A stretch of DNA of 35,394 bases. It comes from Actinomadura sp. NBRC 104412 (lineage in GTDB: Bacteria; Actinomycetota; Actinomycetes; Streptosporangiales; Streptosporangiaceae). The notes below the pieces were generated by a model, which did no database searches, was not told the DNA's origin, and saw only the letters and a list, made by a program, of their open reading frames with translations. The translations under genes were made by a program, and so were the position numbers. The stretch covers positions 1 through 35,394 of the forward strand of contig NZ_BSTM01000048.1 in assembly GCF_030269515.1 (NCBI RefSeq), read 5' to 3'. Each line of letters starts with the position of its first letter. Position 1 is the stretch's first letter. Shown here piece after piece: positions 1 to 7,781 of the stretch.

Positions 1-664
1 CAACCGGCCGACTCGACGACACGAACACCCCGGACAAGTCTTCTGCGTCCTCACGGCCGGCGTACTCGACATCGAGAACACCACCCCAATACGCGACACT
101 CTCCTCGACCCCGCAACCACCAGGACTCACCGCGCCCGTGACATTCTGCAGGCTGCCGAACCAGCGGTCCGGAACCACAGCACCAGCCCGGGACGCGGAA
201 TAGACCTCGGCGACACGGCGAACGAACAAAGAAACGCCATAACCATCAACCAGCAGGATGTTGGTCACAAAAATCCACGCCCAAGCGCCGTTCACACGAC
301 GCACAAGGATCGAGACCGACGCCGGCTCCCCCGCAGCAGCGGCCGGCGCGGCGGCGAGCCGTTCGCGGGCCAGCACCCGGATCTCATCATCGCCAAGACC
401 CGCATCGACGATCTCCGTCTCCAGCGCCACGGCGGGATCGACGTACTGGAAAGGAACACCGTCCTCGTCACCGAAACGCACCCGCAACGCATCGGTCTCA
501 GCGAAAACAGCACTCACCGAAGACCCGAACACCACCGGATCGACCGGGCCCTCCAACCAGATCAACTGACCCGCACAAAACACCGACGACCCAGAAGCAA
601 GCCTCCAAGCCACCCAATTGCCCCGCTGGCTGGCGCTCAACCCCACACGATTCAAAGCCGTCAA
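1..664 (-). CDS. Non-ribosomal peptide synthetase, N-terminal condensation domain (partial, runs off left edge)
   Basis: An uninterrupted leftward frame starts just after the ABC ATPase stop codon and leaves the window at base 1. Its translation reads like the start of an NRPS condensation domain: LPLT and LSASQRGNW near the N-terminus, ALRVRFGDEDG around residue 60, then VDGYGVSLFVRRVAEVY and a FGSLQ...ESVAYW stretch. A condensation domain joins aminoacyl or acyl units during peptide assembly, and the position after siderophore transporter genes suggests a siderophore synthetase. The usual HHxxxDG catalytic motif reads TNILLVDG at residues 134-141, so both histidines are absent. Codons ending in T or G (GTT, GGT, TTG) are more frequent than in neighbouring genes. 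The start is uncertain: TTG at 664 or GTG at 646 are the in-frame choices after the TGA at 701-703. The family call is fairly firm; the product is inferred. Confidence 0.7.
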   Translation of the reverse strand, partial: MTALNRVGLSASQRGNWVAWRLASGSSVFCAGQLIWLEGPVDPVVFGSSVSAVFAETDALRVRFGDEDGVPFQYVDPAVALETEIVDAGLGDDEIRVLARERLAAAPAAAAGEPASVSILVRRVNGAWAWIFVTNILLVDGYGVSLFVRRVAEVYSASRAGAVVPDRWFGSLQNVTGAVSPGGCGVEESVAYWGGVLDVEYAGREDAEDLSGVFVSSSRPV

Positions 665-700
665 CGGAAGCCACCCACTTCTCTCGAGCTTGCAACGTGG

Positions 701-1588
701 TCAGGTCGTCTCGGTTGTGGGTGCCGCTGGTGGGCGTTCACGGCCCAAGGGCACGACCGACGGGGTACCGGCGACCGGATCGGGTACGACGAGGCAGCGG
801 AGTCCGAAGACCTCGTGCACGAGATCGGCGGTCACGATCTCGGTCGGCGGGCCTTCGGCGACGACACGGCCGTCCTTCATGGCGATCAGGTGGGTGGCGT
901 AGCGGGCGGCATGGTTCAGGTCGTGCAGCACGGCGACCAGGGTGTGGCCGGCGTGGTGCAGGTCGGTGAACAGCTCCATCAGCTCGATCTGATGGGTGAT
1001 GTCGAGGAAGGTGGTCGGCTCGTCGAGCAGCAGGATGCTGGTGTTCTGGGCGAGTGCCATGGCCACCCACACCCGCTGGCGCTGACCGCCCGACAGCTCG
1101 TCCACCAGGCGGCCGGACAGGTCGGTGACCGCGGTCTGCTCCATCGCACGCAGGACGGCCTGCTCGTCGGCCTCCGTCCACTGCCGGATGAACCCCTGAT
1201 GTGGATACCGGCCCCTGGCCACCAGATCGCCGACGGTGATGCCCTCGGGGGCGATGGAGGTCTGCGGCAGCAGTCCGACCCGCCGCGCCACCTCCTTGGT
1301 CTTGAAGGAGTTGATGTCGGCGCCATCGAGAACGACCTGCCCTGCCGACGGTTTCAACAGCCGGGACAGGCCGCGCAGCAGGGTGGACTTGCCGCAGGCG
1401 TTCGGACCCACGATCACGGTGAACGACTCGTCGGGAATCGCCACCGACAGCTCTCGGGAGATGACGCGTTTGTCATAGCCGATCGTCGCCGACTCCACGT
1501 GGAGTCGTGAGCCGTTCGGGCGCGGAGTGGTCACGGGTGCGCCTTCCGCTGCCGCACGACCGTCGACGGCGCTGGTGTGGGTACTCAA
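701..1588 (-). CDS. Iron-siderophore ABC transporter ATP-binding protein (FecE/FepC type)
   Basis: This 295-residue protein is the cytoplasmic ATPase that would power import of ferric siderophore through the two adjacent permeases. Visible motifs in order are Walker A GPNACGKST, the signature LSGGQRQR, Walker B LLLDEPTTFLD, and the switch histidine in VLHDLNHAARYA. The C-terminal EGPPTEIVTADLVHEVFGL segment is typical of FepC/FhuC-type ATPases. An N-terminal extension of about 28 residues precedes the core, so a later start is possible. Its start overlaps the stop of the upstream permease by 4 bases, showing translational coupling. The NRPS gene begins within about 40 bases downstream. The specific substrate cannot be read from sequence. 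Confidence 0.93.
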   Translation of the reverse strand: MSTHTSAVDGRAAAEGAPVTTPRPNGSRLHVESATIGYDKRVISRELSVAIPDESFTVIVGPNACGKSTLLRGLSRLLKPSAGQVVLDGADINSFKTKEVARRVGLLPQTSIAPEGITVGDLVARGRYPHQGFIRQWTEADEQAVLRAMEQTAVTDLSGRLVDELSGGQRQRVWVAMALAQNTSILLLDEPTTFLDITHQIELMELFTDLHHAGHTLVAVLHDLNHAARYATHLIAMKDGRVVAEGPPTEIVTADLVHEVFGLRCLVVPDPVAGTPSVVPLGRERPPAAPTTETT

Positions 1589-2694
1589 AGGCGTCTCCTG
1601 GCCTCGATGATCAGCAGCCAGCCGAGATACCCACCGCCGAGCATGACGGTGATGATGCCGACCGGCAACGGGGTTGGGGCGATGTGCTGGGCGAGGTAGT
1701 CCGCCGCCAGGCAGAGCAGCGCGCCGACCAGGGCGGCGGGAGCGAGGGTGATCCCCGCGGTGCGGGTCAACCGGCGTCCGATCTGTGGCGCGACGAGCGA
1801 GATGAACGCGATCGGGCCCGACGCGGCGGTGACCGTCGCCGTCAACGCCACCCCCACCACGATCAGCCGGAGACGAGCCGTTGAGACCCGCACTCCCTGG
1901 GCCGCGGCCGCATCGTCACCCAGCTCCAGTTGCCGCATCTGCCGGCTCGACATCGCCGCGAGCAGCAGGAGCATGGCGATGCAGGCACCGCCGAAGGCGA
2001 CCTGGGCCGAGGAGACGCCGTTGAGCGATCCGGCCCTCCATGCCGCGGCGGCCATCGCCTGGTCCAGGTCGGCCTTGAGGATCAGCCAGATGTTGAGCGA
2101 GCCGAGCATCGACGAGATGCCGAGGCCCACGATGATCAGGCGGAACCCCTGCACGCCCCGCCGGTAGGCGAGCAGGTACACGGCGACGGCCGTCGCGATA
2201 CCGCCGATCAGGGCTCCGCCGACCAACTGCCAGTAGGTTCCGTTGACGAGGAGCAGCACGATCAGGGCTCCGGCGTAGGAGCCGTCGGAGAACCCGATGA
2301 TGCCGGGATCGGCGAGCGGGTTGCGCAGCGTCGACTGGAAGACCGCGCCGCTCACCCCCAGCGCGGCGCCGAACACCAGCGCCGCGAGGACGCGGGGCAG
2401 CCGCCACTCGACCACGATGTCGTGGACGAGCCCGGTCGTCCCCCCGGTCAGCGCGGAGACCACCTGTCCTGGACCAAGCCGGTACGAGCCGGTCATCAGC
2501 GCGAGCACGGCCATGCAGACGATCGCCAGTGCGAGGACCGAGCAGACGATGACCGAGCGCCACTCGTACCGAACCGCTACCCGCCGACGCCGCAGCACCA
2601 GCACCCGCCGCCCGAAGTCCACCCGGCGCGTCCCCGGCGACCAGGCGGTCCGGGACGAACCGGTGTGCGGATCGGATCCGGTGCGCACGCTCAT
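1585..2694 (-). CDS. Iron-siderophore ABC transporter permease (FecCD family)
   Basis: A 369-residue integral membrane protein of the FecCD/BtuC permease family, which forms half of the membrane channel for ferric siderophores. A basic cytoplasmic N-terminus of about 45 residues precedes roughly nine or ten hydrophobic segments. Family signatures are WRLPRVLAALVFGAALGVSGAVFQSTLRNPLADPGIIGFSDGS near residues 95-135, the coupling loop LELGDDAAAAQGVRV, and GPIAFISLVAPQIGRRL. The ATG overlaps the stop of the upstream permease (ATGA at 2691-2694), and its own stop overlaps the ATPase start, so the three genes are translationally coupled. It presumably forms a heterodimer with the upstream permease. 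Confidence 0.93.
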   Translation of the reverse strand: MSVRTGSDPHTGSSRTAWSPGTRRVDFGRRVLVLRRRRVAVRYEWRSVIVCSVLALAIVCMAVLALMTGSYRLGPGQVVSALTGGTTGLVHDIVVEWRLPRVLAALVFGAALGVSGAVFQSTLRNPLADPGIIGFSDGSYAGALIVLLLVNGTYWQLVGGALIGGIATAVAVYLLAYRRGVQGFRLIIVGLGISSMLGSLNIWLILKADLDQAMAAAAWRAGSLNGVSSAQVAFGGACIAMLLLLAAMSSRQMRQLELGDDAAAAQGVRVSTARLRLIVVGVALTATVTAASGPIAFISLVAPQIGRRLTRTAGITLAPAALVGALLCLAADYLAQHIAPTPLPVGIITVMLGGGYLGWLLIIEARRRL

Positions 2695-3737
2695 AGCCCA
2701 CTTGCTTTCTTCCGCCGCACCAACGCGATGAGCACGGGCGCGCCGACGAAGGCGGTGACGACGCCTACGGGGATCTCGCCGGGCCGCATCACGACCCGGC
2801 CGAGGATGTCGGAGGTCAGCAGCAGGATCGGGGCCAGCAGCACGCTGTAGGCGAAGATCCAGCGCTGGTCCGGGCCGACGATCCAGCGCGCGACGTGCGG
2901 AACCATCAGTCCGACGAAGCCGATCGGCCCGGCGATCGCGGTGGCGCCGCCGGCGAGCAGGGTCAGCGCGATGATCGCGAGGATCCGGGTGCGCACCAGC
3001 CGGACGCCTTGGGCGGCGGCCAGTTCGTCACCGAGGGCCATGGCGTTGAGCGGGCCTGACACCGCGAAGGCCAGCAGGAGCGCGATCGCGAAGAACGGCA
3101 GGGTCGGCCACAGCAGGTCGAGCGGGCGGCTCACGATCGAACCGGCGTTCCAGGACCGCATCGCGTCGAAGGCGTCCGGGTTGGTCAGCTCGAGTGCCGA
3201 ACCGGCGCCACCGAGCACCAAGCCGACGCAGACCCCGGCGAGAACCGTCATCACCGGCGACTGGCCGCGTCGGGTCGACCCGAGGACGAGCACCACGAGT
3301 GTGACGATCAGCGCTCCGGCGAAGGCGAACCACATGTAGCTCTGGATGTCGCGGACTCCGAGCAGCCCCACGGCGACCGTCACCGCGAAGGAGGCGCCCG
3401 CGTTCACTCCGAGGATGCCCGGATCGGCCAGCGGATTGCGGGTCAGCGCCTGGATCAACGCCCCCGCGACCCCCAGCGCCATGCCCACGACCAGCCCGAC
3501 GATGGTGCGCGGCAGCCGGAAGTCCCGGATCGCGAACTGATCGATGTCCTTCGACGGGTGGAACAGGGCGTCCCACACCACGGTGGGCGCGATGGCCGTT
3601 GATCCGATCATCATGCTCGCCACCAGCAACGCCAGGAGCACTGCCAGCGCGACGACCAGGCCGATCAGACGACGACGCGGTCCGGACACCGTACTGGTGC
3701 CCGGACCGGCGGGTCGTCGCAGCGCGAGGTCCGTCAC
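2691..3737 (-). CDS. Iron-siderophore ABC transporter permease (FecCD family)
   Basis: The first of two paralogous FecCD permeases, 348 residues from the chosen GTG start. Landmarks are FRLPRTIVGLVVGMALGVAG with ALTRNPLADPGILGVNAGASF, the ATPase-contact loop ALGDELAAAQGVRLVRTR, and GPIGFVGLMVPHVARWIVG, with about nine hydrophobic segments. The GTG at 3735-3737 overlaps the stop of the substrate-binding protein as GTGA, the same coupling seen elsewhere in this operon, and this decides the start. The frame is open further upstream, but there it only runs antisense-free through the binding-protein gene in another frame. It should partner with the next permease to move siderophore across the inner membrane. 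Confidence 0.92.
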   Translation of the reverse strand: MTDLALRRPAGPGTSTVSGPRRRLIGLVVALAVLLALLVASMMIGSTAIAPTVVWDALFHPSKDIDQFAIRDFRLPRTIVGLVVGMALGVAGALIQALTRNPLADPGILGVNAGASFAVTVAVGLLGVRDIQSYMWFAFAGALIVTLVVLVLGSTRRGQSPVMTVLAGVCVGLVLGGAGSALELTNPDAFDAMRSWNAGSIVSRPLDLLWPTLPFFAIALLLAFAVSGPLNAMALGDELAAAQGVRLVRTRILAIIALTLLAGGATAIAGPIGFVGLMVPHVARWIVGPDQRWIFAYSVLLAPILLLTSDILGRVVMRPGEIPVGVVTAFVGAPVLIALVRRKKASGL

Positions 3738-4720
3738 TTCTTGGCGGCGAGGGTCGCCAGTGCGCGATCGAGCGAGTCCAGGTACCGCAGAACGGCACCG
3801 TAGGAGTTGTTGCCGGGGCAGAAGACGCCGAGCGCGTGACCGGATTGCACGATGGACAGCGCCTTCCAGGTGTTGGTCTCGACCACCGGCGCGAAGACCT
3901 CGGTCGGCTTGCCGCCGGCGTCGGCGGGGTAGATGATCGCGTCGTACTTGGACAGCTCGGCGATCTGCTCGAAGGGCAAGGCCGTGTAGGCCAGGGGGTC
4001 GGCGCCGGCGGCCGCCTTGGGGAAGTTCATGCCGATGTCGTCCTGGGCGATCTCGACGCATCCGATGTCCGCGATGACGAACGTCCCGGGATCGGAGTTC
4101 TCGTAGCGGTCGACATTGACGAACTTGGTGTTCTTGATGATGTCCGCGTACGTCTGCTTGATCTTGGCGATGCGTCCCTCGAAGCCCGACTTCTGCCGGC
4201 TGAGCTCAGCCTTCACGTTGCCGGCCTCCGCGATCCCCTCGGCGAGTGCCTTCCACTCGGTGTCGAGCCCCCAGAAGACCGTCGGGGCGATCGACCCGAG
4301 TTGCTTCTCGATCTTCTTGAACTCGGCATCGGGAATCTGGACCAGGATGAGGTCCGGCTTGAGGCTGGCGGCCTTTTCGAGGTCCACCTCGTCACCGAGG
4401 TTCGTGGCCTTCCGGAACGTCGCGCGCTGATCCTCCGGCAGCAGGGCGAGTTCGGACTCGTCCACCCCGGTCACGCCCACCGGCTTGCCGCCCATGTCGA
4501 TGAACGGCAGGTCCGTGTTGCCGATCGTGATGACCCGCTGCGGGGCGGCGGGGACCTTGATGTCGCCGTTGTCGGCCTTGACGGTGCGGGTCTTGTCAGC
4601 CGTGCCGCCGGTGTCGCCGCCACCGTTGTCGGCGCTGCCGCAAGCCGTGAGGACGAGCGCGACGCTCAAGATCGCGGCGGCCAGGGCCACGCCGCGGCGT
4701 CTCGCGGTTGTCATGGTCAT
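3734..4720 (-). CDS. Iron-siderophore ABC transporter substrate-binding lipoprotein
   Basis: A 328-residue class III (FepB/FhuD-like) substrate-binding protein that would capture ferric siderophore outside the membrane and deliver it to the permeases. A lipoprotein signal peptide is clear: basic MTMTTARRRG, a hydrophobic stretch, then the lipobox LTAC with the lipidated cysteine near residue 26. The mature part begins with a Gly/Asp-rich linker. The fold shows PQRVITIGNTDLPFIDMGGKPVGVTG, then KPDLILVQ, and ends in a helix-rich lobe. I start at ATG 4720, preceded by a purine-rich AGAAAGAAGAA stretch; an upstream TTG at 4744 is in frame but lies inside that stretch. It is first in the operon, with the iron box about 780 bases upstream beyond decayed DNA. 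Confidence 0.92.
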   Translation of the reverse strand: MTMTTARRRGVALAAAILSVALVLTACGSADNGGGDTGGTADKTRTVKADNGDIKVPAAPQRVITIGNTDLPFIDMGGKPVGVTGVDESELALLPEDQRATFRKATNLGDEVDLEKAASLKPDLILVQIPDAEFKKIEKQLGSIAPTVFWGLDTEWKALAEGIAEAGNVKAELSRQKSGFEGRIAKIKQTYADIIKNTKFVNVDRYENSDPGTFVIADIGCVEIAQDDIGMNFPKAAAGADPLAYTALPFEQIAELSKYDAIIYPADAGGKPTEVFAPVVETNTWKALSIVQSGHALGVFCPGNNSYGAVLRYLDSLDRALATLAAKK

Positions 4721-4756
4721 GGTCGTGTTCTTCTTTCTCTTCAATTCCGAGGGCGA

Positions 4757-5288
4757 AGGTCAATGGGTGCCGACGGGTACGAGGGTGCGCGTCGTGCTGC
4801 GAACCACTCCGGCCCGGGAGATGACGGCGTCGAGTCCGGCGGCGGTTGTCGAGCCAGCTCGGACGCCCGGTCCCTCCGGTGGGGAGGTCGATCCGGGCGT
4901 CCGGGACGACCTGTTGATCGCGGCGATGAGCTTCCCGTTGGTGGTCGCGCGCCCGGACGTGACGCTGTAGGTGCGGTGGCCGAGCAGGTCCGCGTCGGCG
5001 TCGGGCAGGGCTTTGCAGGTGCTGCTGATCAACACGGCATCGGCGGCCCGGCCGGGTTCGGAGACGGACCGCTCGATCACACCGCCCCGCGCGCTGCCGC
5101 TCGTCGGGGATGGTGGCGGGCAGGTCGCGGCGCAGCCAGTCGGCCTGGGCGGGCAGCGCGCGAATCGTCACGCGCAGGTCTTCGTGGACGGCGACGAACC
5201 CGCGAGCCTGGGCGACCGCACCGCCGGAGTGGATCACCAGATGCCGGACCCCGGCGAGCAGATAGGACTTGGCGATCGACATGGCCGG
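4757..5288 (-). pseudogene. Unidentified decayed coding remnant between SIP fragment and transporter operon
   Basis: No single frame spans this stretch, but leftward coding-like segments with GC-rich third positions follow each other in different frames. The first reads YLLAGVRHLVIHSGG...RALPAQADWLRRDLPATIPDE (about 5270-5100). The second shifts frame and reads VIERSVSEPGR...LISSTCKALPDADADLLGHRTYSV (5080-4917). The tail GLDAVISRAGVVRSTTRTLVPV ends at a TGA near 4760. The frame changes near 5090 and perhaps near 4910 suggest a broken gene. I do not recognise the family. The first segment is in frame with the truncated siderophore-interacting-protein start, so a deletion may have fused two genes before decay. 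Confidence 0.45.
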
Positions 5289-5426
5289 CGCGGCGGTGAA
5301 CTGGCGGAGCTGCTCTCCACTCAGCGTGATCCGCCGCATCCCCGGCGTCAGGTCCACCAACCGCACGACTTCGACCTCCCGCAGGGTCAGGGGGTGCACG
5401 GTGAGCTGGCGCGAGGTCTTCGGCAT
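5289..5426 (-). pseudogene. Siderophore-interacting protein (SIP/ViuB family), 5' fragment only
   Basis: The first 46 codons (MPKTSRQLTVHPLTLREVEV..., then LTPGMRRITLSGEQLRQFTAA) match the start of the SIP/ViuB FAD-binding flavoprotein family, which reduces imported ferric siderophores to release iron. Family members are normally about 250-290 residues and continue into a FAD-binding beta barrel and an NADPH-binding domain; here the homology stops abruptly at about 5289 and unrelated sequence follows. The start lies about 75 bases downstream of the iron box, in the expected orientation for an iron-repressed gene. I read it as a deletion-truncated pseudogene whose promoter may still drive the downstream transporter operon. 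Confidence 0.65.
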
Positions 5427-5501
5427 GCCGAAAGCGGGCCCTTCCGATCTTCTTCTGGGCTGATGAGGCTACGTTCCATCGACGTAAGCCCACGGGCCAT
5501 G

Positions 5502-5520
5502 TTAGGTAAACCTAACCTAA
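5502..5520 (-). promoter_or_regulatory. DmdR/IdeR (DtxR-family) iron box
   Basis: The 19-base sequence TTAGGTAAACCTAACCTAA closely matches the known iron-box consensus TTAGGTTAGGCTAACCTAA bound by DtxR/IdeR/DmdR repressors with Fe2+. It lies about 75 bases upstream of the SIP fragment start and in front of the leftward siderophore operon, so iron repression of that operon is expected. The flanking base pairs extend into the end of the IS30-like remnant. Confidence 0.85.
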
Positions 5521-5730
5521 AAAGCCAGCGTTGAGTTCGGCGGCGAGGTCGGCAGCGATGTGGACGGGGACAGGTCGGTTCCCTTGGGGAGGTACTGGCG
5601 CAGCAGGCCGTTCTCGTGCGAGCCCGCTGCCAGGGGCCGGCCGGACGATCCCAGGTCAGCGACCTGACCAGGTGGGCGGGAAGCTCGTTGGTCGTGCGGA
5701 GCAGCGCGTCGAATGTGCCGGTGGGCGTCG
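5517..5730 (-). pseudogene. IS30-family transposase remnant (C-terminal fragment, frameshifted)
   Basis: Three short leftward segments in different frames reproduce the C-terminal landmarks of IS30-family transposases. They are TFDALLRTTNELPAHLVRSLTWDR (about 5726-5655), HENGLLRQYLPKGTDLS (about 5622-5570) and VHIAADLAAELNAGF (about 5567-5520). In intact IS30 transposases, SLTWDRG is separated from PWQRGSNENTNGLLRQYLPKGTDLS by several tens of residues; here WDR runs almost directly into PWQR, so an internal deletion accompanies at least two frameshifts. No inverted-repeat ends were found. The remnant is inactive and its end abuts the iron box. Confidence 0.72.
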
Positions 5731-5858
5731 TGTCGCCCGGGCGAGAACGGCGCGCCGAGCTGCGGCGACTGGCTCTTCTTCTGCCCTACCCGCGCGGGTT
5801 CGGGTGAGGCTCCGACCACGTCACACGAGTACTTCGCCGAGGTTCCGTTGGCACTGTC

Positions 5859-6590
5859 CGCGACATGCTGCTACCTGAGCCACCCCATAGAGAGGTGGTC
5901 GCCGGGGTGGGGGCCGAGCAGTTCTTCTACGAGCTCCGCGACGGTTCTGCGGCGGACGCGGCGATGTCGCCGCTGCGGTCCCCGTACGCGTTGGTCTACT
6001 TGGCGTTGATGGCCGCTCATCTGGGCGACGGCCGGATCTCGACGGCATGACGCTGACCGCCCTGCTCGATGAGGACCTGCCCGCACGCGCTACCAGGCTC
6101 ACTTCGGGCGCCGCGCACGCGGTGCGGCAGATGCGCGGCCCACGGCGGGAGACCTCGGTGGCGACCCAGTCGGCGCTTGCGATGGTCATGGCCGGGTTGC
6201 GGCAGATCGCCACCGACTCCGTGCCCGACCCTGCCGTGCGACGGCAGGCGATCGACGAGCAGATCGCGGCGCTGCGAGGAGCTCGACGATGGCAAGCCCG
6301 TCGAGGTGAACGCGGGCCGGCTGATCGACCGGGTGGCGGCGGTGGCTAAGCCGGTCGAGCGGATCCCCACCGACCTCGCCCGCTATGGCGAGCAGATGCA
6401 CGCCAACACCGCTGCGCTGCTGCGGCAGAGCCTGCCCGACGATCCGGCAGAGTTCGCTCAGCCGCTCGACCGTATGTTCGCCGGCCATGATGTGATCGCC
6501 GAATCTCCTGAAGGGCAGGCGTTCCGGGCGTTCGCCACGCTGGTCGGCACACCGTCGCAGCGTGCTCAGACGGAGCCAGGCGTGCTCAGG
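5859..6590 (+). pseudogene. DUF3375-family (Wadjet JetA-like) gene remnant, doubly frameshifted and truncated
   Basis: Three consecutive rightward segments in shifting frames form a coherent protein. They are EQFFYELRDGSAADAAMSPLRSPYALVYLALMAAHLGDGR (to about 6046), TLTALLDEDLPA...SALAMVMAGLRQIATDSVPDPAVRRQAIDEQIAAL (6047-6282), and ELDDGKPVEVNAGRLIDRVAAVAKPVERIPTDL...MFAGHDVIAESPEGQAFRAFATLVGTP (6283-6585). This order and the ESPEGQAFRAF motif resemble DUF3375, the JetA component of type I Wadjet anti-plasmid systems. Intact members are about 480-500 residues; here roughly 240 codons survive, with both ends missing. No JetB, JetC or JetD partner is present. Either assembly errors or true decay could explain the frameshifts; the truncation favours decay. 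Confidence 0.6.
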
Positions 6591-7221
6591 TACGGATGCG
6601 GACCCTGCCCTCGGTGAGACGGGCGAGCGCATGGTCGATGTCCTGGAGCGACTGATCCAGCATTCCAACAGGGAAGCGGAGTCCCATGACGCCGAACTCC
6701 TTACGCTGCATTACGCGTTGGACGGCGGGATGATCCAGCCCGGTGACACCGGGTGTGCTCGCGTTGATGCCTGGCGCCAGTTCGAGCACCAAGAGTTGCT
6801 GCGCCCCGCCGGGCCTGACCCGGAATCCCTCGACCGCAGACCACGGCAGGAACACGCCGTCTGGCGCGTCGTCGATGCTGCACCGAAGGCCGAGGTCCGA
6901 CATCCGCAATGCCGTCGCCGGGATTCCGGTGGCGCTCCACGATCGGCGCAAGCGTCGAACGTCGGCGAACCGGCGGCAGGAGCTGCCCAACAAGAGCAGG
7001 GCGGAGATTCCGCTTACGCCCACAATCATCCAGCTCCAGAAACCCTCCGGCGTTGCCATGACCATGAGCGCGACCGCAAGCCCAACGATGAGAGCACCGG
7101 CCACGGCCTCTACCCAAGCGGAACGGTACTTGAGGCGCATGGTCAGCCGGCGTGCCTCTTCAACGGCGTGACGGTCGATCCCGACGATGAACTCGGATCC
7201 CTGCTGGTGTTGATGCATCAC
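6586..7221 (-). CDS. Hypothetical membrane protein, PH-like
   Basis: A 211-residue protein with a short cytoplasmic N-terminus and two adjacent hydrophobic segments (about residues 36-56 and 64-82, AWVEAVAGALIVGLAVALMVMA and WMIVGVSGISALLLLGSS). A soluble C-terminal domain of mixed beta strands follows. The DAPDGVFLPWSAVEGFRVRPGGAQQLLVLELAPG stretch resembles bacterial pleckstrin-homology-like domains that follow paired membrane helices; that is a pattern judgement only. It starts at ATG 7221 (MMHQHQQG). It stands between pseudogenes yet keeps an intact frame with GC-biased third positions, so it seems functional. No role can be assigned. Confidence 0.72.
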   Translation of the reverse strand: MMHQHQQGSEFIVGIDRHAVEEARRLTMRLKYRSAWVEAVAGALIVGLAVALMVMATPEGFWSWMIVGVSGISALLLLGSSCRRFADVRRLRRSWSATGIPATALRMSDLGLRCSIDDAPDGVFLPWSAVEGFRVRPGGAQQLLVLELAPGINASTPGVTGLDHPAVQRVMQRKEFGVMGLRFPVGMLDQSLQDIDHALARLTEGRVRIRT

Positions 7222-7489
7222 GACAGAGTGTGGCCCAGCACGGGGTTCGGCACCACATCGGTCACCTGATTCAACCGGCTCAGAGGGTCTTCCTCAATTG
7301 CCGTGGTGACTGACGGTGCGCCGATCGCTACGGAGCTCGGGACTGGGTGTCACCACGCGGCTAAGACCGGATACCAGCCGCCGTGCCGCGACCGGGACCA
7401 GCGCGCGGGCTGTGGCCGGTTACTTGTGGCCCAGGTTCCGTTCCTGGTGCGCCGTTCGGTCTATTCCGATCGGTTATCAATCAAGTCAT

Positions 7490-7519
7490 TAGACGCCAGG
7501 TCTACACCCTTTCTATGAT
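7490..7519 (+). promoter_or_regulatory. Promoter with palindromic operator before the SnoaL-like remnant
   Basis: An inverted repeat TAGAC-GCCAG-GTCTA (7490-7504) is followed by a good -10 hexamer TATGAT at 7514-7519. The GTG start at 7526 lies six bases after the hexamer, which would give a leaderless transcript. The palindrome has the size of a TetR-type operator; no regulator of that type is nearby. Surrounding sequence is unusually AT-rich for this window. Confidence 0.45.
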
Positions 7520-7525
7520 CGGCCT

Positions 7526-7781
7526 GTGAAAGATCCGAAGATAGAGGCCGTCGAAAAGTTTTCGCCGCCTACGCCGAGGATGATGCCGACGGTATTCGCG
7601 CGGTGTTAAGCGCCGCATTGGGCAAGGCCGGTTCCAAGGCCGGTACCATTCGGTGTGGCATTTCGACGCCGAAGGCATGGTCGATCGCACCTTCAATCCG
7701 TCGGGTGACCGGCATCAAATGGACGCCTTCGTCTGGGCCAATAACGCCCTTGCCCCTCTCCCCGGCCGGCTCGCCCTGTGA
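7526..7781 (+). pseudogene. SnoaL-like / NTF2-fold protein gene, decayed
   Basis: The start reads VKDPKIEAVEKF from a GTG at 7526. The next frame continues FAAYAEDDADGIRAVLSA from about 7561. A third frame gives VWHFDAEGMVDRTFNPSGDRHQMDAFVWANNALAPLPGRLAL from 7653 to a TGA at 7779-7781. Together these are the N- and C-terminal parts of a SnoaL-like (NTF2-fold) protein, whose members are usually 120-150 residues; only about 85 codons remain, so the middle is deleted and at least one frameshift is present. The last stop overlaps the start of the downstream lipoprotein as GTGA, a relic of coupled translation. Confidence 0.65.

Noticed and set aside
3599..5299. Rightward 566-residue open frame opposite the siderophore-binding protein
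   Set aside because: It is a GC-rich antisense shadow; the leftward lipoprotein and permease have clear motifs.
7303..7518. Small rightward open frame of 71 residues
   Set aside because: It overlaps the operator and -10 region, has no ribosome-binding site and no coding bias.
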